From assembly GCA_015039315.1 (NCBI GenBank), contig WIDE01000081.1, positions 47,232 to 111,231 on the forward strand: a stretch of DNA of 64,000 nt, given 5' to 3'. The notes below the pieces were generated by a model that ran no database searches, was not told where the DNA came from, and saw only the letters and a list, made by a program, of their open reading frames with translations. The stretch comes from Clavulina sp. PMI_390. Its lineage: Eukaryota > Basidiomycota > Agaricomycetes > Cantharellales > Hydnaceae. Shown here one piece after another: positions 1-11,600 of the stretch; positions within the stretch are counted from its first letter, which is position 1; the number at the start of each line of letters is the position of its first letter. A program made the position numbers and the translations under genes.

Positions 1-111
1 GTGTACTGGACAATGGTGGTGGTAAGACTAAAGAACTGTAACCTAGTAACGGGGCGCTTAAGGCGTACTATCCTAATATAATACCATTCCTTACACTTAC
101 TCCGTGAAAAG

Positions 112-771
112 CGGGATCTCCCCCCCGGATGGATAAAGGAGCATGACATCCAGGTAAACTCACTACTAATTTACTGCATCAGAGACTCTAGACGTTGACT
201 TCAGTCTGTATCGTACCCTGACAGTCCGATCGCGATTACTTTGTTGATACGCTGGCCAATCCTCCGCGATCAAGCTGGGTCCATCCTCTCGATGATCCCG
301 AGTTCATGCGCACGCATAAAGGTGACGGCGCCTCTGGCTTAGACGAATCCAACGATAGCCGCTCGGAGCGCCTTACATCAACCACATCCACGGCTGAGAG
401 AGGCGGCGTGCTAGGGAATCTCGAGGATAAAACGGTCGGGACCAAGGTGGGACACGAACAGCAGCAGGAGCAGCACAATCAGCAGACTGGGGATTCCAAC
501 CAGCAAGGCCAGTATTATGCTCGCCCGCCTATGGACGCCTTTGGCGGACCTACATACAAGGGCTCATATGCGCTTGAGGTCTCGCCTAATGACATGCATC
601 TGAAGAGCGGCCAAAAGTCTGCTGGAGTGAACCCTCTGCTACTTGGTGGGGGTGCTCTTCTCGGTGGTCTCGTGCTTGGTATGCCCTCGCACCTCAATTA
701 GTGGATAGTCTAGCTAACTATCCGTGTTATCTGTAGGTGAACTTCTTGACAATGATGAAGAATGGAACTAG
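112..771 (+). CDS. WW-domain protein, 5' end beyond the window or unresolved
   Basis: Three exons can be read: 112-153, 225-678 and 737-771 (TAG). Exons 1 and 2 together encode one WW domain. It starts LPPGWIKEHD, continues after the intron with DYFVDT and ANPPRSSW, and the two signature tryptophans are 25 positions apart. This long spacing fits my memory of a fungal WW group with an ANPPR motif. A Gln/Ser-rich disordered stretch follows, then a short glycine-rich hydrophobic segment (LLLGGGALLGGLVLG), and the last intron (679-736, with a CTAAC branch site) swaps the apparent end for an acidic tail ending DNDEEWN. WW domains bind proline-rich ligands; the partner here is unknown. The start is uncertain: a donor-like GTAAG near base 22 and an acceptor at 110-111 suggest a further exon at the left edge, so the protein is probably incomplete. 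Confidence 0.7.
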
Positions 772-2130
772 CGCACTACCTGCCAGCCGTTGACTCCCAA
801 CATTACTGCAGTTATGCGCATCCTTTCATAATGCCCTGATTTCACGTATTGGATGACATTTGAAAGCACGCCAATCTCCATCTACATGTAATTGATAAAA
901 GATCATGAGGCATGTGCGACAATCCATGAGTGATGAGCAACTCAATACAAACACATCCTAGCGGCACTCTATAGTTCGGATTCAGGAAGATGGAACTAGC
1001 GATCCAAGGCGAAATTAGGAAACGAGAGTAGATGCTGTATTGCCATGGCCACCACTGAGAAGCCAAGGCTGATAACAGCACCCCAAATTTTGACTGTTCA
1101 TCTGCAGTGCTAGTGCCGCTAGTATGTAGGAAGGAGTTGGTAGATTCTGACATCAACTTGTGGACTTTGCACGATAGCCAATTGGGGGGCAAAATACTGA
1201 GGAAATCTCCTGTGGGTCTTCGCTGGCTTGAGGGTTTACCGGAGATTGTGGTGTATGTTCACTGGTCACTTGTGTTTTCGACTGTCACGACTCATCATTC
1301 AAGGCAAAGAAACTGAAGTATGTATTCCAGCGAGTGAGCTATTGATTGACATGGTGGGTGTTGTCATCGTAGTCAAGAACGTGTGGCTCTGACTCCCCAC
1401 ATGCCACGATGCATGCATGCATTGCGCGTAACTCCACTTCTTCTATCTCCTCGGCGAGCGGTCAACGGAGATGATTTGCGTGGTTCCTAAACGTGGACTT
1501 GAGTGCTGGACGTTTTCTGCAATGGGGAAGATCGTACCTCGAATCGGTTCTGAGCACACGCAGATGTGGAGGCTCACTGACAAAACGCATAGACCCTGAT
1601 CATCGGACACGGCCGGGTGGTGATGTGCGTAAGACCGCCTCTCGGAAGAGTGGTCGGTTGCGATTGGGAAGTTCTATTAACAGGGAGTCATACAAAAGTA
1701 CAATTATGCGAGAACCACAGTCTGTCCGTGAGGAGCGACAAGAATAGTCAGCGGCTCCATGGACAGTAAGACAACGAATAAACGGTTTTAGTGGAGGTTA
1801 TGGTGTGATAAGAAATGATACAGCAGTTACACGTGAAAGAAATATTGAAAATAACGCATGCGAGGTTTGTCAGAACAGAATAATGTGACGCCCATTGGGA
1901 CAATAACACAAAGCCAGAGGCCGAGAACTCCCAAACATGAGAACGGGAGTGATAGTGCGGTGGTGATGAGGGTGGACGGATAGTTGCAACTATCCATGAG
2001 GTTGAGCGGACGCTGCAGAGTAGCTAAGGCGGCTCAAAAAGGCAACGTCTTAGCTACCACACATCGATGGCGCCTTCAGGAGCAGAGAGGGTGGCGGCGA
2101 GTAGGGGAGACGTCGAAGCGCGAGGATGGG
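772..2130. other. Intergenic, no supported gene
   Basis: The stretch lies between the convergent ends of the WW-domain gene and the C2H2-like gene. Open frames here are short, lack splice-supported continuations and resemble nothing I know. The only visible structure is a short alternating TGCATGCATGCAT stretch near 1410, seen again near 9650. Confidence 0.5.
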
Positions 2131-3099
2131 CTATAGCGCGTAGAAGACTTTACGCAGGTCCCATGCCGACTTTTCGACCAAATCCACCTTTCTGTCGGTG
2201 GGCAGCTAACATGAGATTGACGCGCGGGCCTCAGCAATGAACACATTTCTCATATGCCAGATACCAAAAAGCTTACCTGAAGGAATTCCCTCATCTCGCG
2301 TGCTCGTGTTGGGGAAAACCGCATTTCGATTTCGATCTCGGACATCCACGCGCGCATTGCTGCGGTAATGGGGACAGGAGGAGAATTATACGCTGCCTTT
2401 GGTTTTGCTATGCATAGGGATAGGCTGTGAGAAAGAAGCCAGGACAAAGAAGAAAGAAAAAGAAGAAACGAAGAAATACATACGAGGTGCCAGCGCGGGG
2501 ACGACCGGGCGTGGGACCTCTACCACAGGTGGTGCGATCGTGGTAGTAGGCTTTTTGTTGAATGTGAGAGGCTTGAGCGTCCGTGGTGGCGGTTTAGGAG
2601 GAGAGGGTGGTAAAGATATTGAACTTTCCGAGGATGATGTACCCCTAACGGCGGGGACGCTAGGCTTCCTCTTATTTCTCTGCCTCGGTCTCCTGCCAAT
2701 CTCATCAGGTGGAAGCATATCACCAGCTTTAACAAATCTATCAAATCCCGAACGCCATTGTTGTACGAATTGTGGGATTTGATCCACTCGTTGGCGGTAT
2801 TCCAAGTCTTTGACTTGCTCTGGAGTCATACCGGCGCTGTCTCGGCCAGCGTCAGTGTCCCAGTCTGCAGCATCACCCTCATGGGGAGCCCAAGGATTTT
2901 TCCTAGCAACCTCAACACAGAAGACATGGTCCTTCGATTTCTCATGCGCAAGTGCTGCCTCATCGGTTTTGAATGTAAGAGCAGACCCATCGGGGTTGGG
3001 GGGACAAAGCAAGCATATGTAGCGCCGAGTGGGGGTGAGGTCAAAGTGATCGGGATTGTCGAATGATGGGAAGATGGCGACTACGTCGCGCAGTGGCAT
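2131..3099 (-). CDS. C2H2-like zinc-finger protein, 268 aa, function unknown
   Basis: Exons on the minus strand are 3099-2484, 2392-2277 and 2205-2131 (TAG), total 807 nt. The start is the first in-frame ATG. Near the N-terminus is one C2H2-like metal site: C29-x2-C32-x19-H52-x5-H58. The middle is rich in Ser, Pro and Lys and looks disordered. The third exon encodes a compact ending, VEKSAWDLRKVFYAL. If intron 1 is read through, a spurious Phe/Ser-rich tail results, so the spliced model is preferred. A single finger with a long spacer of this kind could bind RNA or protein rather than DNA; I do not recognise a named family. It is divergent from the AFG3-type gene with 232 bp between the start codons. 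Confidence 0.72.
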
Positions 3100-3331
3100 G
3101 GTGAATTTTTCTGACTTTTAACCCAAATTATTTCTGTAGGTGGTGAGTGAGTCTGACGTCGGGAGCGGCGGGGTATTTTAGCGTGGGGGAGGTCGATCAA
3201 TTGGCGCGCGAGCCAAACAACCCACAACCGCGGAGGACTGAAGGGAGTGTGACGCATCCTCTTTTCGGAAATCGGCATCTGCTCGACAGACATTTTTGCT
3301 GCCCTCATCGTCGTCGTCGTCGTTGCCGGTC
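3100..3331. promoter_or_regulatory. Probable shared divergent promoter
   Basis: Only 232 bp separate the start codons of the minus-strand C2H2-like gene and the plus-strand m-AAA protease gene, so both promoters must sit here or overlap the neighbouring transcript. No TATA box is evident. Confidence 0.45.
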
Positions 3332-6007
3332 ATGTTCATCAGGCGTTCTTTGCCAATCCGGAATGCCTTGCTCCGGGCGTCCCGAACTCCCCGGCCACGT
3401 CCGTCTCTGACTCTTGTCAGGCTGAATGCTGCTCGGTCATACGCTACTCCAGTCGGCAGCACACCGCCACCAAAGGACGAAAAGTCTGGGGAGAAGAAGC
3501 CGGAACCATCTTCTTCATCATCTCCCTCCTCTGAACCCACCCCCGACGCGTCGAAAAAGGGCAAGGAAAAAGAGGTCGAGGCCAAGGACCAAGACGAGTC
3601 CGACCAGCTCCGAATACCCAAATCGCTCGAAGAGTTCTTCAGATCCGCATCTCAACGCGCTCAAGAATCGAAGAAGTCAGAGGACTCATCTCAGCATCAG
3701 CATGAGTCCTCGTCTGGTGGCGCAGGTGGAGCTGGTGGTGGTGACAAACAGCCCAACCAGTACCAATTCAGCTTATCATTACAACAATTTGGGTTACTCG
3801 CGACTATCATCTATGTAAGCTATCAGCTCGCGAGCCCTGAAGGCAACACTCGCGAGATTACATGGCAGGAATTCCGAACCGCCTTCCTGGATCGTGGCCT
3901 CGTTGAAAAGCTTACGGTTATCAATCGCAATCGCGTCCGCGTCCACCTCCATTCCAATGCCTCTCAAATGTACCCTGGTGCTGCGCCCAACGGGGCCTAC
4001 AGCTTCTCGATTGGAAGCGTAGAGGCGTTCGAGCGCAAGCTGGATGACGCCCAAACTGAGCTTGGCATCCCGAGCTCCGAGCGAATACCCGTCGCGTACC
4101 AGGAAGAGATGAGCGTCGTCAACACGGCACTCCACTTCGCCCCTACTCTCCTCCTTGCTGGTCTCCTCTTCTACCTGTCGCGTCGTGCGAGCGGCGGTGG
4201 TGCTGGCGGCGGCGCCGGTGGGATATTTGGTATCGGCAAGAGCAAGGCCAAGCTCTTCAACAAGGAGACCGATATCAAAGTCAAGTTCAAGCACGTCGCC
4301 GGCATGGACGAGGCCAAGGAGGAGATCATGGAGTTCGTCAAGTTCTTGAAGGAGCCGCTCAAGTACGAGAAGCTCGGCGCGAAGATTCCTCGTGGTGCCA
4401 TCCTGTCTGGCCCTCCTGGTACGGGCAAGACTCTGCTCGCCAAAGCGACGGCTGGAGAGGCTGGTGTACCGTTCCTCTCCGTATCCGGTTCGGAGTTCGT
4501 CGAGATGTTCGTTGGTGTGGGTCCTAGCCGAGTGCGAGACCTTTTCGCCTCTGCACGAAAGCACGCTCCTTGCATCATATTTGTCGACGAAATCGATGCT
4601 ATCGGCAAGGCTCGTGGCAAGGGCGGCAACTTTGGTGGTAATGACGAGCGAGAGAGCACGTTGAACCAGCTTCTTGTCGAGATGGACGGCTTCGGGTCGT
4701 CAGAACACATCGTTGTGCTCGCTGGTACGAACAGGCCTGACGTCCTCGACCCTGCCCTTATGCGTCCTGGTCGTTTCGATCGCCATATCGCTGTTGATAG
4801 GCCAGACATCTCAGGTCGTCGACAAATCTTCGAGGTGCATCTCAAGCCTTTGCTCCTTGGCTCAAAGATCACCATCGAGTCTATGGCACAGAAGCTTTCC
4901 GTCCTTACCCCAGGCTTCTCAGGTGCTGATATCGCCAACGTCTGCAACGAAGCTGCTCTTCACGCTGCCCGACGATCCGCTGCTGCTGTAGAAGAAGTGG
5001 ATTTCGACACGGCGATCGAGCGAGTGCTCGTTGGACTGGAGCGAAAGAGCCGCGTGTTGAGCAAGGAGGAGAAGAAGACGGTTGCTTATCATGAGGCCGG
5101 CCATGCTATCTGCGGTTGGTACCTCCAACACGCTGATCCCTTGCTGAAAGTGAGCATCATCCCTCGCGGAGTTGGTGCACTTGGTTATGCGCAGGTCGGT
5201 TTGCCGTCTTCTCCATACCTTGATTGTCGGTTACTTACTATGTTTGTCTATATAGTACCTCCCTGCGGAACGCTATCTTTTCACTACCCCACAACTCGTC
5301 GATCGTATGTGTATGACCCTCGGTGGTCGTGTTGCCGAAGAGATCTTCTTCGGCGAGATTACGACCGGTGCCCAAGATGATCTCCAGAAGATCACCAAGA
5401 TTGCGTTCGAAATTTGCGCCAACTACGGCATGAACGACAAGATTGGGCCAGTGAGCTACGGTGGCGCGAAGGGCCAGCAGGAGCAGTTCACCAAGCCATT
5501 CAGCGAGCAAACTGGTCAGATGCTCGACGCTGAAGTCCGCAAGCTCATCACGTATGTTATTTTTGCTCCACTTTTCATGATTTCCCTTGGAGCTCACCAC
5601 ACTGATTTTTTTTCAGCGAGGCACATGCTCGCACCACCAAACTTCTCACCGAGAAGAAGGCAGAGGTGGAGAAAGTGGCGAAATTGCTGCTAGAGAAGGA
5701 GGTCATTACTCGGTATGTGCAGCTCCGCAAAGATATTCATGCTCCACGTTCTGACCATATCACCATCAGTGAGGACATGGTCAACGCGCTCGGCAAGAGG
5801 CCATTTGACAGTGCTGACGATATGGACAAGTATTTAGATGAGGAGGTCCGTCTCGTTCATCATTTCGGTCTGATTTACTCCCCTGACGCTCCACTATCCC
5901 ATCAGGCAAAACGAAAGGCTGGTGAATCGAGCGCTCCCCCACCACTTGAGGATACACCCGACCTTCCTTCTCCCAGCGTTGCATCATCGCCAGCTCCAAA
6001 GGAATAG
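3332..6007 (+). CDS. AFG3: Mitochondrial m-AAA protease subunit (FtsH family, AFG3/YTA10-YTA12 type)
   Basis: Exons are 3332-5194, 5256-5551, 5617-5712, 5770-5845 and 5906-6007, giving 810 residues. The chosen ATG begins [18 protein letters not shown], a basic Arg/Ser-rich mitochondrial targeting sequence; the upstream in-frame TTG at 3296 is not a plausible start. Two membrane spans lie near residues 152-170 and 268-285, flanking an FtsH_ext-type intermembrane domain. The AAA domain has Walker A GPPGTGKT at 360, Walker [12 protein letters not shown] at 415 and the Arg finger in [11 protein letters not shown]. The M41 protease zinc site HEAGH starts at 587. Two spans place it among matrix-facing m-AAA rather than single-span i-AAA proteases. 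It degrades misfolded inner-membrane proteins and matures others. AFG3 versus YTA12 paralogue is not settled. The last intron (60 nt) is in frame, so its retention would still be translatable. Confidence 0.95.
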
Positions 6008-8291
6008 ATTTTTTGAGCTAGTTGCTGGTTCAACCTCGGGCATGGCGAATTGTCTGCACGCCGCCTCTCCACTCTGCATGCATGCACTATCTTTATCACA
6101 CACACACACGTATGGAATTCTTCGACTAATTTCATCGCCTCTTCATTTGTTACACACCCCATGAAATGATAAATTCTTCAAAAAAAAAAAACAACGGCTA
6201 CCATACTTGGCACCATCACTCCACTCACCTTCGCCGTTCTATTCGTATCTGCCGGCGTTCTCCCTCTTACCCCTTGGAGTTGCCTGAGTTCGTCCCTGCA
6301 TACAGGTATGGCCAATCGGGCAAGCGGTCCCAACATCCACTTTTAGCTCTCTCTCCAGTAAGTAGCCTCACCGGTCTTAAGCCTCTGAACGTGCCCGAAA
6401 CACAGGCACATTATCGGCTTAATCCTGACTCCTTGCTTCTGGCTCCGCCCGGGCCGAGCCTCGATCGCTACCGCGGTGCTTCCCCCTAACTGCTGGGTGG
6501 TACTAGTTTACCCTGGATCGCCCCTTGCTGCTTCAGGATGGTTGCTGGACGATCCACGGAGAAGGCCATCATGGACCCCCCGGTCTCTTGCCGTCAGGGT
6601 AACTTCCGTCGTTGGCGCGGCTCGTCATAATTACCCGTTCTCTTTTACCGCGCGTTTTACGCTACAGTGAAAGCTTGTCTGATCTCATCGTAATGGATTC
6701 TTCCGACTGTATTACCACGGGCCAATCCCAGCGCTTTGAGCTGCCTTTTCGTCATTGCAACAATAGTCGCGCCGCACCCGGCTACGTTTACTCAACATCA
6801 ACTCTTTGGCAAATCTTAATGGCTCTGGGATACCCGAATGGCGCCGGATCATCGTAAATGGCATCCCCTTTTCTCCGACTTCCTCCTAAACCGTTTAACC
6901 CAAGGTGAAGAAGTTATGTGGAGCCCTGAGCCTCGGTAGTTTTTATTTTGGTAGGGGGATTTACAACCCTTCTCTTGTTTCGTCCATTACCTCAAAGGTG
7001 TCCCACCAGCCATGCCAATGAGGCAAAGCGCTGGACAATCACGGCTCTCTCCCTTCCTTCCTTCCTTCCAGATTCGCGCCCTGCTCTCGGTGAGAACGGC
7101 GCGATACTTTGATATATGGCCTAACGCGCAGTCCTTTATCTGGCGCGCATAATGCATACATGATGTCACCAAACTCCACCGCCACGAGGTCTACTTGAAT
7201 TCTGGCAGGTGAATATAGCCATGTTGAAGTCATATGCGACATAAGCTCGTGCATAATCAGCAGACAAGGAGAGCTTGACGCCTGCCAGTGAACAAATGTC
7301 ACAGGAAGACGGGATTCTCGCCTGGCTGACCGCAATTTTGCATATTGGGGCATGGCACTGGAAAATCGACATCCTGAGATGACGGGACTTTCTCGGTGGC
7401 TATGGAGTCATGCTGTGCTGCTGAAATAGCTGTTGATTAACTGATATGATACTCCTGTCTGGCTTATCCAGATAATCAACAGGCAAATTCTTATCTGAGC
7501 GAATTCGACATTTGGTATCCTGGCTGCGCAATCCCATACGCGTGGGGGAGAATCAACAATGGGCGGAAGCCATCAATTGATCTATCTACATCAAAAAGGC
7601 GCATTCCGACATCTGCAGTCCCTTTCTGCATAAGAGCCACCATAGTGTAACCTCTAAAGAGCTGGTGGGGTCCTGGTTGCTCCACATGCTGCTGGTGAAA
7701 ACGGCGCGTGAATGCCGTTTACAATACGGTAGCAGTGACAAAGATTTGCCACCAGAACGACCAGCAAGAGGTAGATGTGCAGAAGTGTTCAAGGCCCAAC
7801 AGCTCGATACCATGTGAAAGTAGCCCTCACTGCACCACCCTATACACAGTATGCACATACGCGGTGCAAATACTGGCATGCCGCTCCTCAGCGGTTCTAG
7901 ACCCATTGGATATTGCACTCCGGCGTCTCTTGATAAGGACTGGAAACTTTCCAATGGCAGAAGGTGCATTCACTCGAGGCTCGATGATAATACCAAGATA
8001 ACGTTTCGAGGCATTGCCTGAGCAGGAATTTCACAAAGTGTGAGCTACCACGAAGCACAACTGAGTTCGGTCATCAAAAGCGCGCGGCTTTCCGAGAGCC
8101 TTGGAGAGAACTTGGGACGAGATACATAGCACTTCGATCCATCCCTCTCTTGTGATGCATCCTGTGCTGGAGCTGCTCAATGGAAGTGCACACTCAACGA
8201 ACAATGTTTTAGGTAATTTACCTAGCGCCTCGTTCGATGCTATTGACGCACAGTAGGCAAATATAGAATTTTTTCCAACGCCGCCAGTGGT

Positions 8292-8615
8292 CTAATTGGA
8301 ATCTTCTACGCTCGCCAGTGAAGTCCGTGCGACTGGCAGCAGATGAGCACATGGGAAACATCGCGGGAAATTGGCGTGCAGGACGCCACCAAGGATGTAA
8401 AGATCGATCGTCTTGAATTTAGAGCACAATTCCAGATGGTATTTCCCGTTCTCAAACAAATCACGCTTATATCCCGAGCGGTCAACCTTAGACGCGAAGT
8501 TTGTGCTAATAACCGCTATAAATGACGGAACGGTCACAGATCCACCACCAACGAGCGAAGCCCGGTTGTGGTCAAGCGACATGGCATCGTCGCTAGTTGA
8601 CAAACCCGAGTACAC
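8292..8615 (-). CDS. Doubtful small open frame, possible exon or gene relic
   Basis: About 107 codons open on the minus strand, with no ATG at the upstream end (GTG there; first ATG about 11 codons in). An AAG acceptor-like triplet precedes it. The sequence is mixed and soluble-looking (contains LVGGGSVTVPSF and SGYKRDLFENGKYH) and matches no family I know. It may be chance. Confidence 0.15.
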   Translation of the reverse strand: MYSGLSTSDDAMSLDHNRASLVGGGSVTVPSFIAVISTNFASKVDRSGYKRDLFENGKYHLELCSKFKTIDLYILGGVLHANFPRCFPCAHLLPVARTSLASVEDSN

Positions 8616-11600
8616 TTAAGAACAGCATCCGCAGACCTAGACCCAACACTGCGGGGAGATGCGGCCGCGCAATATCTCAGTAAATTCTGCTAATTAGGCT
8701 GAGTACGTGTACAGCCCTTCACGATGTCCTTCTCGGCAAGCCACCAGCCTCCTCAAAGTCCACTCATTTGGATGCCCGAGTGTGCGAGGCCAGAAGCACT
8801 TCTGAGAATCTGCGGAAAGCCCCGTAACAGCGACGGAAAGCGTAGGAGGATGGGGAATCTTAGGAGCCTTCCGAAATGTATCGGTCAAGCCGCAATAGCC
8901 ATCATAAGTGACTCATTGAACGGAGAAGCGGGGGACTGCGACAATGCGGGATATCTCTGGATGAGGAGAACGGTGTGGCAAACTTGACCTACTTTCCGAG
9001 TCGGCGCCGCCGGAGAAAGCTAGGAATTTACAGCTTGAAACAGATGTCATACGACCACAATGATCAGGAGAATCCCTCACTAACTGGTTCAACCGATCAT
9101 TAGGCAACTGACATGCAGGCACAAATTACCAGCCTTATTGACAGACTTACTTCTTGAAAAGGCGAGTACGAATCCGCTAGGTGGTGGATCAGCAACAGAT
9201 TATCGCACGTTTGAAAACAACGCGTAAGCGAGCTGGTTATCCATCAACGCGGCCTCCGTGCGTTACAGGAACACGGGTCGTGTCTCAAGCCGCTTCGTCT
9301 CATCGTGATCTACCACCGCTCGATGTGATCTCCAGCCCTGAGAGAGCAGAATAAAAACGATCCAGAGGCGGGGGAGAAGTACTGTCTGAGCTGGATGATT
9401 GACGGAAGGAGCATGAGGACACAGTATTTCGGCGCATGCGGGTCCATATGCCATCAGGATTGCGTAGTGTGCTAACAGCACCACCCCAACGGACCGGCAA
9501 GTGTGTCTAGCGAACCTCCCCAGATAACTTAACCGAGCCTTTACTCTTCTCCCTCCCGGACCGTTTGGCAAATCGTCGATCGGGGGAGCCTCCGGCCTGG
9601 ATCATGATGGTGAGAACAATAGTAGAAAGATGGACGTGCGTACCTCGTGCATGCATGCATGTATATGTTCATACGTTAATCTGCGCGCCTCTGCACCGCC
9701 GGATCCTCGCTTTCGGGGAGGAACAATCGTCGCGTATGGCCTAAATTGGAAAGTTCAGGCAGATGATGTGCGTTTCCATCTAGAGCACTGTTGAGAGTAC
9801 CGTCCTCCAGCCTGCAGGGACATCGAGAGCTCCTTGTAGCGGCTAGGGTGGTGCGCGCGTGAGCGGTCCCGAGCGAATCTCTGGTTCAAGGAAATGTCGG
9901 AAGCCTAGCACTATCCCAGCACGCACTGGAAACTGATGCTAGCCCCTATTCCAGCCGCAATCTCGATTGTAATACGCAACAGCCCAGAGTTACACTAGAT
10001 CTGTCAAGCATGAAATTATTTGAAGCCATGGCCATGCGGAGTCATTGCGGTCGGTAACCTGTGGGGCGGCAGTAAGAAACGAGGATCCACTTTCGCAATA
10101 CCCAAACGTAATGACTGTTTGTCACCGTCGTTTTCAGAGACCTTGAGAGTTTTCCCTGGTAGCTTTCCCCAAAGGTAAAGTGAATGTCGAGATAAGGTCG
10201 ATGCAATGTGCCAATCCAGGTGGCTGAAGCCGCGACTTCGAGCGCTCAGGCGCCTTTCTGTTAGCGGGCATACAGACAAGCTTCCTTGATTGTTTCGAGG
10301 GGGCGTCCCGAGAGCGGTGCCTTGCCTTGATAGAAGAATCATGCCGGTACGAAGACTCCCGCTGATACCTTGGAATGATGTGCATCAGAGCGAACAAGAG
10401 GCGGTTAGGGTTGATTCCAAATGAGACTCCACCGCCTCAGAGGAGTGAGAGCAGAACAAGCTCACAAAGGGATCAAGGGGCCGCCACTTTTTGGAATTTT
10501 ACTGTCAATGCCGCGATCCTGGGGCTTACGCCGAGTTTTGAGGCGAGTCGAGGACGAGGGGCTTTGGAGCACGCCACGATTTCCAGCAAGCACACCACCA
10601 ACCCAGCCACCACCAGTGTTTACGGCGGATCCGAAACCAAATCGCAGCTCGTCTGTTGTCATAAATCGTGCACTGTGAATCAGGCCGCGATGGAATCTAT
10701 ATGAGACGTCGGTACTCGGCTGCCAGTTACATTGCGCTGCTGTGATTGATTGATTGCTTTGTGAGCGCCACCGAGGGAGGGACTAAACGCGACGGCGAAT
10801 CAGGAGCTCTGGGCCTCGCACCGAATACCGACTCCGATACTTGGCGGTCGAACGTTCGCCGAGCGCAAGCGAGCTAGGGGGCCGTAGTCTAGTGGAGACA
10901 AGATATTCTCAGTCGAGCAAGGGTCCCTTTCTATGCGAAAGAGGACTAATTGAGCTCGATAGGGTGTAAGATTTTGCTGATCGTAATTGCGATCGCCACC
11001 TAGTATATACGTATGCGTGTTTTGCGTCTCGCAAATCCGGCCCACAAATACCATAGTTTGGTGCGCTCCAATGAGGGTGGGCAGCGATAGAGATAGTCGC
11101 CGAAAGATTCAGAGAATAGCCAAGTTTCTTGAAATGAAGTTGACAGAAACCGCCCATACCGGCGACCTTCAGACTGTGAGCCAGTGAACCCATGAGCAGA
11201 CTGACTCTGGTCCATCCATCAACAAGTTTCTTATCATAAGTTGACCTTCGTCATCTCGGGTGCCAAATAGAAGCTCCATTTGCGCAGTTCTTATGGTCAA
11301 TCACGAAGGAACTCATTGATGGATAGCGAGCCCAGCGTCCTTCAGCATCCTTCCTCTTTGTTTGAACTTTCACCTGTGAAGGAGGGTATTATATGGTCAC
11401 GCAACGCATCAGGAACCATATATATACGGCCTCGTTGTGTAGTTGGTCGATAGAGTGCCACGTTCGCCGCTGGTATTGAAGATGCGCAAGCTACGCAAGA
11501 ACAGAACTGGCCACTCACCTCGAGGCGAGTGTTGAATCCCCATCGATTGCACTGCTCAGGAGATGCACCCGATACCCATACAGAACCAGAAATATCTTTG

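Noticed and set aside
842..1192. 116-codon minus-strand frame
   Set aside because: No family resemblance, no linked exons; length is within chance for this composition.
3794..4947. Two long antisense open frames opposite the AAA protease
   Set aside because: They mirror the codon usage of the sense gene and have no splice, start or motif support.
9640..9665. GCATGC palindromic run as a possible mobile-element end
   Set aside because: Too short, no partner repeat or target duplication, and a similar run near 1410 is unrelated.
10883..10895. A tRNA-like A-box (TAGTCTAGTGG)
   Set aside because: No matching B-box, acceptor stem or anticodon arm follows within 80 bases.
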